Source: CALOFP01 sp942492635 (GTDB lineage: Bacteria > UBP6 > UBA1177 > CALOFP01). Taken from it: a DNA stretch of 64,000 nt. Of the stretch, positions 42,982-52,375 are shown one piece after another. The number at the start of each line of letters is the position of its first letter. The stretch's first letter is position 1. Under the pieces are notes generated by a model, which had not been told where the DNA came from, did not search any database, and saw only the letters and a list, made by a program, of their open reading frames with translations. The stretch is from assembly GCA_942492635.1 (NCBI GenBank), contig CALOFP010000004.1, forward strand, positions 434,001-498,000, given 5' to 3'. Made by a program: the position numbers and the translations under genes.

Positions 42982-45900
42982 ATGGGTATCTTAGGGCAGA
43001 AAAATTACAGAACCAGGCGATGGTTTGGCAAGATAACTAGAAACATCGAAGATATTCCTGACCTGCTTCAAGTTCAAAAAGTTTCCTATCGGGCTTTTCT
43101 TCAGAAAGAAGGAGCTCCATCCGATAGAAAACCGATTGGCCTTGAAGGGGCGTTCAGGGCTATTTTTCCAATAACCAGTTTTAATAATGCGATAGAGTTG
43201 TCCTTTTTGGGATATACTATAGGTGAGCCTCAGTACGATGTTGAAGAGTGCAAACTAAGAGGATCCACCTTTGCCCTGCCGATAAAGATAAAGGTTCAGC
43301 TTGCATCATACGATGTAGATGATAACGGCGAAAGAAAAGGGATTAATGATATAAAGGAACAGGAAATATATTTCGGCGAAATCCCGTATATTACGGGTAG
43401 CGGAACTTTCGTTATCAACGGTACGGAGAGGGTTATTGTAAACCAGCTTCATCGTTCGCCGGGTACGTTTTTTGATTACGACAAGGCGAGAACCGCACAG
43501 GGAAGCGAAGTGTTCATGTCAAGGCTGATACCGTACCATGGTTCATGGCTTGATTTCGAGTTCGATTCCAAAGGTCTTCTTTACGTAAAGATCGACAGAA
43601 AGAAAAAGTTTCCGGCTACAATATTCCTTAAGGCCTGGGGCTATTCCAAAAAAGATATTGTATCCTCATTCTACTTCTCGGAGAAGATCAGTTTCAGGGA
43701 TGGGAACTTCTATAAGGTTCTGGACTTTGAACAGGCTGAAAAGCTTAAAAACCAGAGAATTCCAGGAACGGTTTACGATGCAGACGGAAAAGTCTTGGCG
43801 ATGGAGGGAAAGAAATTCTCTCAGGGTGTTATTTCAAGATTGAAAAAGCATCAGGTTACGGAAATACCACTCTCTGCCGACTACCTTCTGGGTAAAAGAA
43901 TATTCAGTCAAATTTTGGATCCAATGACAAAGGATCTCATAGCTGATGTTAACGATGAAATTACGGCTACACTCCTTGAAGAAGTGGTCAACAAAAATAT
44001 TTCGGAACTTGAGATAATTTACATCGAAAACATGAGATATTCTCCTTATCTCTCTAACACGCTCGCTGTTGATAAAGTTGAGGGAGAGGAAGAGGCTCTT
44101 CTTGAAATTTACAAGATAATGGTTCCGTCAAATCCGGTGAACGCAGAAGTTGCGGAAAATTATTTTAAAAATCTGTTTCTCAACCCCGAAAACTACAACC
44201 TCAGTTCTGTCGGGCGTCTGAGGATGAATCATAAATTCAACGAGAAGGTTGATCTTGGCAATACGCTTCTAAGAAAAGAAGATGTTATGAATACCGTTAT
44301 TTGCCTTCTCAATCTGAGTGACGGAAGGGGTGTCGTAGACGATATCGACCACCTTGGAAATAGAAGAGTCAGGCTTGTTGGTGAGCTGCTTGAAGATGTT
44401 TTCAAGACTGGACTTCTAAGAATGTCGCACAGTATAAAGGAAAAGCTTGCAGGATCGGTAATAGAAACACTCACACCATATGAGGTTATAAGTTACAAGC
44501 AGGTGATGGCTGTTATCAAGGAATTTTTTGCCGGAGGGCAGCTCTCGCAGTTTATGGATCATACGAACGTACTTTCAGAGATGACCCATAAGCGTAGGCT
44601 TTCAGCGCTTGGACCAGGTGGTCTTGCCAGGGAACATGCAAGCTTCGAGGTTCGTGACGTCCATAAGACTCACTACGGTAGAATTTGTCCTGTAGAAACA
44701 CCTGAGGGCCCCAACGTTGGTCTTATTGTTTCGCTTACTACATTTTCAAAGATAAATAAATTCGGTTATATTGAAACTCCATACAGAGTGGTAGAAAGGC
44801 TCGACGGTGACGGCAATTTGGTTGAGATTGATCCGAATCTCAAACAGGAGAAGAAGAACGAACTTCTTGCAAAAGTCGAAAGGGTAAGAGTTACCGATGA
44901 GGTTATCTATCTGGATGCTATAGATGAGCAGGTATATAACATCGTTCCAGCCACAACAGAGGTTGATGAAAACGGTTTTATAATCGATGATATTGTTAAT
45001 GCAAGGGTGACCGGAGACGTTACTAGAATCAGAAAGGGAGAGGTAAACCTGATGGATTACGCTCCCGTACAGCTGGTTTCTGTTTCTGCAGCTCTTATTC
45101 CTTTCCTTGAACACGACGATGCGAACCGTGCCCTGATGGGTTCGAACATGCAGCGGCAGGCTGTTCCTCTGGTGAAAACTGAGGCTCCTCTCGTTGGATC
45201 TGGAATGGAAAAATACGTTGCAAGAGACTGCGGGTACAATCTTTTCGCAAAGAGATCCGGGACAGTTGTAAAGGTTGATGCCAACCGTATAGTTATCAGA
45301 GTCGAAGGAGATGATACAGAAGAGAGCGTTGATGTAGATATCTACAACATGATAAAGTACAGACGTTCGAATCAGAACACATGTGTGAACCAGAAACCTG
45401 TCGTTTCTGTTGGCGATATTGTTAATGCGGGAGACGTTCTTGCTGATGGTCCAGCTATGGACAGGGGAGAACTTGCTCTAGGAAAGAACGCTCTTATCGC
45501 ATTCATGCCTTGGAATGGATACAACTTTGAGGATTCAATTCTTATCAACCAGCGGCTTCTCAGAGAGGATATGTACACCTCTATCCATATTGAGGAGTTT
45601 ATCTGTGAAGCTAGAGATACAAAGCGTGGTCCCGAGGAGATTACCGCCGATATTCCCAATGCTCCAGAGGATGTGCTTAGAAAGCTTGATGAAAGCGGAA
45701 TCATCCGGATCGGTTCAAAGGTGAAGGGAGGAGACATCCTCGTTGGAAAGGTTACGCCTAAGGGAGAAACTGTTCTCTCGCCGGAAGAAAAGCTTCTGCG
45801 GGCAATCTTTGGTGAAAAGGCCGGAGATGTCAAAGACAGCTCACTTTACGTACACCCCGGAGTTGAAGGTGTTGTAATAGATACCCGAATCTTTTCCAGA

Positions 45901-47175
45901 AAGGGCGTTAAGAAAGATGCTCGAATAAAGGAGCAGGAAGAGCAGCAGGTCGAAGGAATCAAGAGAAATAGAGATGACGAGATCAGGATAATAGAGCTTC
46001 ACACATACGATATGATTAGAAAGATCTATGTCGGAGCTATCGCAGATGCAGATCTTGTTCACGATAACGGTACAAGTCTGATAAAAAGAGGCGACGAGAT
46101 TTCAATGGAAATGGTGGATGCGCTTCCAAACAGTTATCTATCTGTTGTGAGTGTATCCGACCGGAAGATAATGAAGAAGGTCAAAGAGCATCTTCTTGCC
46201 ATGAGAAGAAAACTCGATACTGTCAGAAAGCTTTATGATTCGAAGATAAAGCAGGTTACAAAACACGATGATCTTGCTCCTGGAGTAATTAAATCCGTTA
46301 AGGTCTTTGTCGCCATTAAGAGAAAACTCTCTGTCGGAGACAAGATGTCGGGTCGTCACGGTAACAAGGGTGTTGTTTCAATGCTTCTTCCGGAAGAGGA
46401 TATGCCTTACATGGAAGATGGAAAAACTGTAGACATCGTTCTTAACCCTCTCGGTGTTCCAAGCCGTATGAATATCGGACAGGTTCTTGAGGTTCACCTT
46501 GGTCTTGCTGCAAGAAAGATAGGTGAACAGATTAACAGTTACATAAAGGAACACTACTCGATTGACAAGGTGAAGGCTGAACTCAAGAAAGTTCTTGATC
46601 CGACTCCTGCTACAGCGAAGCTTATCGATGAAGCCACAGAGGAAGAGGTGAAGGAGTTCGCACGTTCTGTAGGCCGTGGTATCTTTACTGCAAGTCCTGT
46701 TTTTGATGGTGCAAAGGAGAGTGAGGTTCACGATCTTCTTGAACACGCAGGACAGAATAAGACTGGTAAGATGATTCTCTTCGACGGAAGAACCGGTGAA
46801 CCGTTCGATTCCGAGGTCACGGTCGGAATTATGTACTACCTGAAACTTCATCATCTTGTTGACGAGAAGGTACACGCTAGAAGCACCGGTCCATACTCAC
46901 TTGTTACGCAGCAGCCGCTCGGTGGAAAGGCTCAGTTCGGTGGTCAGCGTCTTGGAGAGATGGAGGTGTGGGCACTTGAGGCCTACGGTGCCGCGTATAC
47001 TCTTCAGGAGTTCCTGACCGTTAAATCGGATGACGTAGAGGGACGTAAGAAACTCTACGAGTCGATTGTGCGAGGAAAGACAAAGTACGATATCGGTATT
47101 CCGGCATCATTCTCGGTTCTCGTTAAGGAGATGCAGAGTTTGTGCCTGGATGTAAAGATGATTGAAGAGAACTAG
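42982..47175 (+). CDS. rpoB: RNA polymerase beta subunit
   Basis: 1397 aa. Full set of beta motifs: RTRRWFGKI at the start; GTFVINGTERVIVNQLHRSPG; rifampicin region QLSQFMDHTNVLSEMTHKRR; RICPVETPEGPNIGL-type (PNVGL); GDKMSGRHGNKG; C-terminal KAQFGGQRLGEMEVWALEAYG. The rifampicin segment keeps D516, H526 and S531 (E. coli numbering) but has Val at position 520 where Pro is usual. A GGGGCGA ribosome site precedes the ATG. It is 16 bp upstream of rpoC. Confidence 0.98.
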   Translation: MGILGQKNYRTRRWFGKITRNIEDIPDLLQVQKVSYRAFLQKEGAPSDRKPIGLEGAFRAIFPITSFNNAIELSFLGYTIGEPQYDVEECKLRGSTFALPIKIKVQLASYDVDDNGERKGINDIKEQEIYFGEIPYITGSGTFVINGTERVIVNQLHRSPGTFFDYDKARTAQGSEVFMSRLIPYHGSWLDFEFDSKGLLYVKIDRKKKFPATIFLKAWGYSKKDIVSSFYFSEKISFRDGNFYKVLDFEQAEKLKNQRIPGTVYDADGKVLAMEGKKFSQGVISRLKKHQVTEIPLSADYLLGKRIFSQILDPMTKDLIADVNDEITATLLEEVVNKNISELEIIYIENMRYSPYLSNTLAVDKVEGEEEALLEIYKIMVPSNPVNAEVAENYFKNLFLNPENYNLSSVGRLRMNHKFNEKVDLGNTLLRKEDVMNTVICLLNLSDGRGVVDDIDHLGNRRVRLVGELLEDVFKTGLLRMSHSIKEKLAGSVIETLTPYEVISYKQVMAVIKEFFAGGQLSQFMDHTNVLSEMTHKRRLSALGPGGLAREHASFEVRDVHKTHYGRICPVETPEGPNVGLIVSLTTFSKINKFGYIETPYRVVERLDGDGNLVEIDPNLKQEKKNELLAKVERVRVTDEVIYLDAIDEQVYNIVPATTEVDENGFIIDDIVNARVTGDVTRIRKGEVNLMDYAPVQLVSVSAALIPFLEHDDANRALMGSNMQRQAVPLVKTEAPLVGSGMEKYVARDCGYNLFAKRSGTVVKVDANRIVIRVEGDDTEESVDVDIYNMIKYRRSNQNTCVNQKPVVSVGDIVNAGDVLADGPAMDRGELALGKNALIAFMPWNGYNFEDSILINQRLLREDMYTSIHIEEFICEARDTKRGPEEITADIPNAPEDVLRKLDESGIIRIGSKVKGGDILVGKVTPKGETVLSPEEKLLRAIFGEKAGDVKDSSLYVHPGVEGVVIDTRIFSRKGVKKDARIKEQEEQQVEGIKRNRDDEIRIIELHTYDMIRKIYVGAIADADLVHDNGTSLIKRGDEISMEMVDALPNSYLSVVSVSDRKIMKKVKEHLLAMRRKLDTVRKLYDSKIKQVTKHDDLAPGVIKSVKVFVAIKRKLSVGDKMSGRHGNKGVVSMLLPEEDMPYMEDGKTVDIVLNPLGVPSRMNIGQVLEVHLGLAARKIGEQINSYIKEHYSIDKVKAELKKVLDPTPATAKLIDEATEEEVKEFARSVGRGIFTASPVFDGAKESEVHDLLEHAGQNKTGKMILFDGRTGEPFDSEVTVGIMYYLKLHHLVDEKVHARSTGPYSLVTQQPLGGKAQFGGQRLGEMEVWALEAYGAAYTLQEFLTVKSDDVEGRKKLYESIVRGKTKYDIGIPASFSVLVKEMQSLCLDVKMIEEN

Positions 47176-47191
47176 AGCAAGGGAGAATGCT

Positions 47192-50100
47192 TTGAAAGAT
47201 ATATTTAAAATCTTCGAAAAACCAAAAAGCAGTTTGGATTTCAGGGGGATTGAGGTGTCGATGGCTTCTCCTGAAAAAATCCTTGAGTGGTCCTACGGCG
47301 AAGTGAAAAAGCCTGAGACGTTGAACCACCGTACCTTCAAACCGGAGAAGGATGGACTTTTTTGCGCGAAGATCTTCGGTCCGATAAACGATTACGAGTG
47401 CCTCTGTGCCAAGTACAAGAGAATGAAGTATAAGGGAATCGTTTGTGAAAAGTGTGGTGTTGAGGTTATCGAATCCAAGGTTCGTCGTGAGAGGATGGGG
47501 CACATAACACTTGCTACACCTGTTTCCCACATCTGGTTTGTAAAGACATCGCCTTTTTACATTGGTGCTCTTCTCGGAATGAGCAACTCTCATCTCAGCA
47601 GTGTAATCTACTGCGAGGGTTATGTTGTTCTAGAATCTGCAGTACCTACAGTTTCTCGAGGCGACTATATCGACGAAGAATCCTACATAGATCTTCAGGA
47701 ACAGTACGGCGAATCTGCGATATATGCAGAGACGGGAGCTTCTCCTTTGAGGAAACTTCTCGAGGAGATGGATTTCGTGGCCGCCAAGGCTGAGCTCGAA
47801 GAGAAGATTACTCAGACCGGAGATAAGAGTCAGATCGCGAAACTTCAGAAGAGAATTAACGTTATAAATAAATTCATAAGGTCGGGTGTTTCCGCAGAGA
47901 ATATGATTCTCACGGTCCTTCCTGTTCTTCCTCCTGATCTCAGGCCGCTTGTTCCGCTCGACGGCGGTCGCTTTGCGACATCAGATCTTAACGATCTCTA
48001 CCGTCGTGTGATCAACAGGAACAACAGGCTTAAAAAGCTTATGGATCTTGGTGCTCCGGATGTGATCATAAAGAACGAAAAGCGTATGCTCCAGGAAGCT
48101 GTAGATGCGCTTTTCGACAACACAAAGGTTCACAGACCGATTTCAGGCACGAACGGAAGGCCTCTGAAGTCTCTAAGCGATATGCTCAGGGGTAAACAGG
48201 GTCGATTCAGACAGAATCTTCTCGGAAAGCGTGTCGACTACTCGGGGCGTAGTGTTATTACCGTTGGTCCTGAGCTTCGTCTTCACCAGTGCGGTCTTCC
48301 GAAGATCATGGCTCTGGAACTTTTCAAGCCGTTCATATACAACAAGCTCCAGGAAAAGGGGTACGTGAGCACCGTTAAGGCTGCGAAGCAGATGGTTGAG
48401 AACGGAGAGGATATCGTATGGGAAATCCTTGAAAATGTCGTCAAGGAGCATCCTGTTCTCATGAACCGTGCACCTACTCTTCACAGACTCGGAATTCAGG
48501 CATTTGAGCCGGTTCTCGTAGAGGCCAAGGCACTCAGGCTTCACCCGCTCGTTTGTACAGCCTTCAACGCTGACTTCGACGGTGACCAGATGGCGGTTCA
48601 TCTTCCGCTCTCGATTGAGGCTCAGCTTGAGTCCAGAGTGCTCATGATGTCTACCAACAACATCCTTTCTCCCGCAGACGGAAGGCCGATTATCGTTCCT
48701 TCACAGGATATAATTCTCGGTCTCTACTACCTCACAACTGAGCGTCCGTTCGCGCCGGGAGAGGGAAAGTACTTCTATTCTGAAGAGGACGTTCTCATGG
48801 CAAGGGAAGCCGGAATCGTAACCTGGCAGTCCATTGTACGTGTAAGACTTGACGGAAAGATATACAGGACGACTCCGGGAAGAGTTAAGATCTGGCAGAT
48901 TACGCCGAAGATACTCGGATTCGATTCTATAAATACACAGTTCAAGAAGGGTAACCTTCCAGGACTTCTCGATCAGAGCTACCGCGTTGCGGGTGCCAAG
49001 GCAACCGTAATCTTCGCGGACAAACTCAAAGATCTGGGATATCAGTACTCAACCCTCGCCGGTTACTCCATCTCGGTTTCCGATATTAAAATTCCCGACA
49101 ACAAGTGGGAAATAATCGGTGAAACTGAGAAGAAGGTCCGTGAGATTGAAGAAAACTACATGCACGGTCGAATCTCCAGAGGTGAGCGTTATAACCAGAT
49201 CGTCGACCTCTGGGATAGAGCCAACGAGCGCGTTACAAATGAGATGCTTGCAAACCTCAAAGAAAAGCAGATCGACCACCCGATCTGGGGAAAAGTGACG
49301 ATGCCTTCGGACAATTCCGTTTACATCATGGCAGACTCCGGAGCCAGGGGTAGTAAAGATCAGATCAGGCAGCTCGGAGGTATGCGTGGTCTCATGGCAA
49401 AACCTAGCGGCGAGATTATTGAAACTCCGATTATTAAGAACTTCAAGGAAGGTCTTAACTCGCTCGACTACTTTATCTCGACTCACGGTGCGCGTAAAGG
49501 TTCTGCAGATACCGCGCTTAAGACAGCTAACTCCGGATACCTTACAAGGCGACTTGTTGATGTCGCTCAGGACGTTGTTGTCGTTGAGGACGACTGCGGA
49601 ACAACAATCGGAATCGAAGTCGAAGCGCTTCTCAACGATTCAGGCGAGGTTATCTCTCCGATTCGCGAGAGAATTCTCGGAAGGGTCTGCCTCGACGATA
49701 TCGAAGATCCGGAGACTGGAGAAATCCTTATCGAAGCCGGAACAATGATTGATGAGTCGCTTGCAGATAAGATCGTTTCTCTAGGTATCGATACAGTGCC
49801 GATAAGATCTTCACTTACGTGCCGTTCCAAATACGGTATATGTGCTAAATGTTACGGCCGAGATCTCTCAAGAGGTCACCTCATCAACGTTGGTGAGGCT
49901 GTCGGTATTATCGCTGCTCAGTCTATCGGAGAACCCGGTACACAGCTTACGATGCGTACATTCCACATCGGTGGTGCGGCTTCTCGTACGATTGAGAAAT
50001 CTTCTCACGAAGCAAAGAGAGACGGAATCGTGAGACTTAAGGATATCAAGCTTCTCGACAAACCTGATGGCACATATGTTGTTATGAACAGGAACGGTAA

Positions 50101-51340
50101 GATTGTTATTACCGATGAAGCCGGCAGAGAGAGAGAAAAGTATCCTGTAAGCTACGGAACTAATATCTTTGTACACGAAGGAGACAAAGTCACAAAGGAT
50201 AAGATCCTTGCTGAATGGGATCCGTACAATACTCCGATTATCGCCGAGGCTGAAGGTGTTATTAAGTGGGAAGATATTGAGAACGGTGTTACCGTTAGGG
50301 AAGACCTTGACTCTCAGACAGGTCTTTCAAAAACGGTTGTTATCACATCCCGTGATCCCAAGAAGTCTCCGAAAATTGCAATCTACGAGGCCGGAAAGAG
50401 AAAGCCGAAGAAGATTGAGAGAGGAGATGCAATTTATCACCTTCCTGTTAATGCTTATATCGAAGTCAAGAACGGTGATGAGGTTTTTGCAGGTAGCATT
50501 CTGGCAAAGGTTCCCAGGGAAGCTCGTAAGACAAAGGACATCACCGGTGGTCTTCCGAGAATTTCAGATCTCTTCGAGGGAAGAAAACCGAAGACTCCTG
50601 CCATCGTTGCCGAGATCAGTGGTCATGTTTCCACAAGCGAGGAGGGTAAGGGTATCAAAAACAAGAGAATTGTTACCGTTACTCCTGAGATCGGTGAGCC
50701 GAGAATGCATGTCGTGCCTAAAGAGAAGCATATCAACGTTCACGATGGTGACTGGATTGAGGCAGGTGAGCCGCTTATTGACGGTGCCGTTGATCCTCAC
50801 GACATCCTTCGAATCAAGGGAGAAATTGATGTGGCCAAGTTCCTCGTTGAGGAAGTGCAGAAGGTTTACAAACTTCAGGGTGTTCCGATTAACGACAAGC
50901 ACATAGAGGTTATTGTTAAACAGATGCTTAGAAAGGTTCGCATTGTTGAAGGTGGCGATACAAGCCTTATGAAGGGCGAATTTGCCGAGAAGGAAAAACT
51001 CGTCGAAATCAACAGCTCGATAGAAAGAGAGGGCAGGAAACCTGCGCAGTGGGAAACTGTACTGCTTGGTATTACAAAGGCCTCATTGAATACCGAGAGT
51101 TTCATATCGGCTGCAAGTTTCCAGGAAACAACAAAAGTTCTTACGAACGCCAGTGTTGAGAATAAACGTGATACTCTCAGAGGACTCAAGGAGAATATCA
51201 TTATCGGTAAGAGAATTCCTGCCGGTACCGGATATCCTACATATAATGAGAAGAACTTTGAGGTGCAGGTTGTTCAGGAAGAGGAGCTTGATTCCTCAAA
51301 TGAAAAAGAGGTACCCGAAGCTCAGAGTGAAAAAAGTTGA
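47192..51340 (+). CDS. rpoC: RNA polymerase beta' subunit
   Basis: 1382 aa. N-terminal zinc finger (CLCAKYKRMKYKGIVC, CGVEV), clamp, active-site NADFDGDQMAVH, trigger loop GGAASRTIE region and second zinc site (CRSKYGICAKCYG). GDFGDEVGQ-type bridge region is typical. The start is TTG 47192 with AAGGGAG 6 nt upstream; the protein then begins KDIFKIFEKPKS, as in other RpoC. A strong terminator follows the stop. Confidence 0.98.
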   Translation: MKDIFKIFEKPKSSLDFRGIEVSMASPEKILEWSYGEVKKPETLNHRTFKPEKDGLFCAKIFGPINDYECLCAKYKRMKYKGIVCEKCGVEVIESKVRRERMGHITLATPVSHIWFVKTSPFYIGALLGMSNSHLSSVIYCEGYVVLESAVPTVSRGDYIDEESYIDLQEQYGESAIYAETGASPLRKLLEEMDFVAAKAELEEKITQTGDKSQIAKLQKRINVINKFIRSGVSAENMILTVLPVLPPDLRPLVPLDGGRFATSDLNDLYRRVINRNNRLKKLMDLGAPDVIIKNEKRMLQEAVDALFDNTKVHRPISGTNGRPLKSLSDMLRGKQGRFRQNLLGKRVDYSGRSVITVGPELRLHQCGLPKIMALELFKPFIYNKLQEKGYVSTVKAAKQMVENGEDIVWEILENVVKEHPVLMNRAPTLHRLGIQAFEPVLVEAKALRLHPLVCTAFNADFDGDQMAVHLPLSIEAQLESRVLMMSTNNILSPADGRPIIVPSQDIILGLYYLTTERPFAPGEGKYFYSEEDVLMAREAGIVTWQSIVRVRLDGKIYRTTPGRVKIWQITPKILGFDSINTQFKKGNLPGLLDQSYRVAGAKATVIFADKLKDLGYQYSTLAGYSISVSDIKIPDNKWEIIGETEKKVREIEENYMHGRISRGERYNQIVDLWDRANERVTNEMLANLKEKQIDHPIWGKVTMPSDNSVYIMADSGARGSKDQIRQLGGMRGLMAKPSGEIIETPIIKNFKEGLNSLDYFISTHGARKGSADTALKTANSGYLTRRLVDVAQDVVVVEDDCGTTIGIEVEALLNDSGEVISPIRERILGRVCLDDIEDPETGEILIEAGTMIDESLADKIVSLGIDTVPIRSSLTCRSKYGICAKCYGRDLSRGHLINVGEAVGIIAAQSIGEPGTQLTMRTFHIGGAASRTIEKSSHEAKRDGIVRLKDIKLLDKPDGTYVVMNRNGKIVITDEAGREREKYPVSYGTNIFVHEGDKVTKDKILAEWDPYNTPIIAEAEGVIKWEDIENGVTVREDLDSQTGLSKTVVITSRDPKKSPKIAIYEAGKRKPKKIERGDAIYHLPVNAYIEVKNGDEVFAGSILAKVPREARKTKDITGGLPRISDLFEGRKPKTPAIVAEISGHVSTSEEGKGIKNKRIVTVTPEIGEPRMHVVPKEKHINVHDGDWIEAGEPLIDGAVDPHDILRIKGEIDVAKFLVEEVQKVYKLQGVPINDKHIEVIVKQMLRKVRIVEGGDTSLMKGEFAEKEKLVEINSSIEREGRKPAQWETVLLGITKASLNTESFISAASFQETTKVLTNASVENKRDTLRGLKENIIIGKRIPAGTGYPTYNEKNFEVQVVQEEELDSSNEKEVPEAQSEKS

Positions 51341-51352
51341 ACTTCTAAAAGG

Positions 51353-51382
51353 GCGGCACTTTAAAGTGCCGCTTATTTTTTG
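51353..51382 (+). terminator. Intrinsic terminator after rpoC
   Basis: GCGGCAC-TTTAAA-GTGCCGC followed by TTATTTTTT, 13 bp past the rpoC stop. Confidence 0.93.
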
Positions 51383-51419
51383 CAATATCAAAGGGTTATC
51401 TCTCTAAAATAAAAAATTT

Positions 51420-51447
51420 TTGACACGTTGGCATTACCAACTATAAT
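51420..51447 (+). promoter_or_regulatory. Consensus promoter of the rpsL (str-S10) operon
   Basis: Perfect TTGACA and TATAAT boxes with a 16-bp spacer, 50 bp before rpsL. No further promoter or terminator is evident down to the right edge. Confidence 0.92.
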
Positions 51448-51496
51448 GCCTCGTGACTTGTATTAGTAATTTGCTGTTTAAGGAGAATTAGGAACA

Positions 51497-51871
51497 ATGC
51501 CAACTATTAATCAGCTTATAAGAAAGGGTCGTCTGGACATAAAGAAGAAAAGTAAGTGTCCTGCCCTTAATGCATGCCCTCAGAGAAAGGGTGTTTGCGT
51601 ACGTGTATATACTACAACTCCAAAGAAACCTAACTCAGCGCTTAGAAAAGTGGCTAGGGTAAGGCTTACAAGCGGTTTCGAGGTAACTTGTTATATTCCC
51701 GGTGAAGGACACAATCTTCAGGAGCACAGTGTGGTTCTTGTTCGAGGCGGAAGGGTGAAGGATCTCCCCGGTGTTCGATATCATATCGTGAGGGGATCGC
51801 TTGATACTGCCGGTGTGGACGACAGAAGACAGGGTCGTTCGAAGTATGGCGCAAAGAGACCAAAGAGCTAG
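51497..51871 (+). CDS. rpsL: Ribosomal protein S12
   Basis: 124 aa decoding-centre protein of 30S. It has TTPKKPNSALRKVARVRL with the wild-type Lys at the streptomycin position, and VLVRGGRVKDLPGVRYH with the second wild-type Lys. So it carries no classical streptomycin-resistance change. First gene of the str operon; AAGGAGAAT lies before the ATG. Confidence 0.98.
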   Translation: MPTINQLIRKGRLDIKKKSKCPALNACPQRKGVCVRVYTTTPKKPNSALRKVARVRLTSGFEVTCYIPGEGHNLQEHSVVLVRGGRVKDLPGVRYHIVRGSLDTAGVDDRRQGRSKYGAKRPKS

Positions 51872-51886
51872 TGGAGGGAGTGTAAA

Positions 51887-52357
51887 ATGCCTAGAAAAGC
51901 GAAAATTGTAAAAAGGGAAGTTGCTCCCGACACAAGGTACGGTGATACAACTGTAACGACCTTTATAAACAAGGTTATGTGGGACGGGAAGAAGAGTGTG
52001 GCTGAAAAGGTTGTCTACGGTGCGCTTGAGAAGGTTGCCAGCGGCAAGGATGCCTCACCTGTTGAGATTTTTAAGACAGTCATAGAGAATGTCAGACCTC
52101 AGGTTATGGTTAAGTCGACCAGAATCGGTGGAGCCACATATCAGGTTCCTACAGAAGTTACTCACGATAAGAGTGTTGCGATTGCAATGCGCTGGATCAT
52201 CAACTACGCCCGATCCAGAAGTGAGAAGGGAATGGTTGAAAAGCTTGCAGCGGAGCTCGAAGATGGTTTTAACAAAAGGGGCAACACCTTTAAGAAAAAA
52301 GAAGACACACACAAAATGGCAGAAGCCAACAAGGCTTTCGCTCATTACAAGTGGTAA
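51887..52357 (+). CDS. rpsG: Ribosomal protein S7
   Basis: 156 aa, nucleates assembly of the 30S head. It starts MPRKAKIVKREVAPD; VMVKSTRIGGATYQVPTEV and the RSEKGM region are typical. GGAGGG before the ATG; 15 bp after rpsL. The short rpsL-rpsG gap leaves no room for the S7-repressor structure known in E. coli. Confidence 0.98.
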   Translation: MPRKAKIVKREVAPDTRYGDTTVTTFINKVMWDGKKSVAEKVVYGALEKVASGKDASPVEIFKTVIENVRPQVMVKSTRIGGATYQVPTEVTHDKSVAIAMRWIINYARSRSEKGMVEKLAAELEDGFNKRGNTFKKKEDTHKMAEANKAFAHYKW

Positions 52358-52375
52358 TACGGGGGAATGAGGGGA

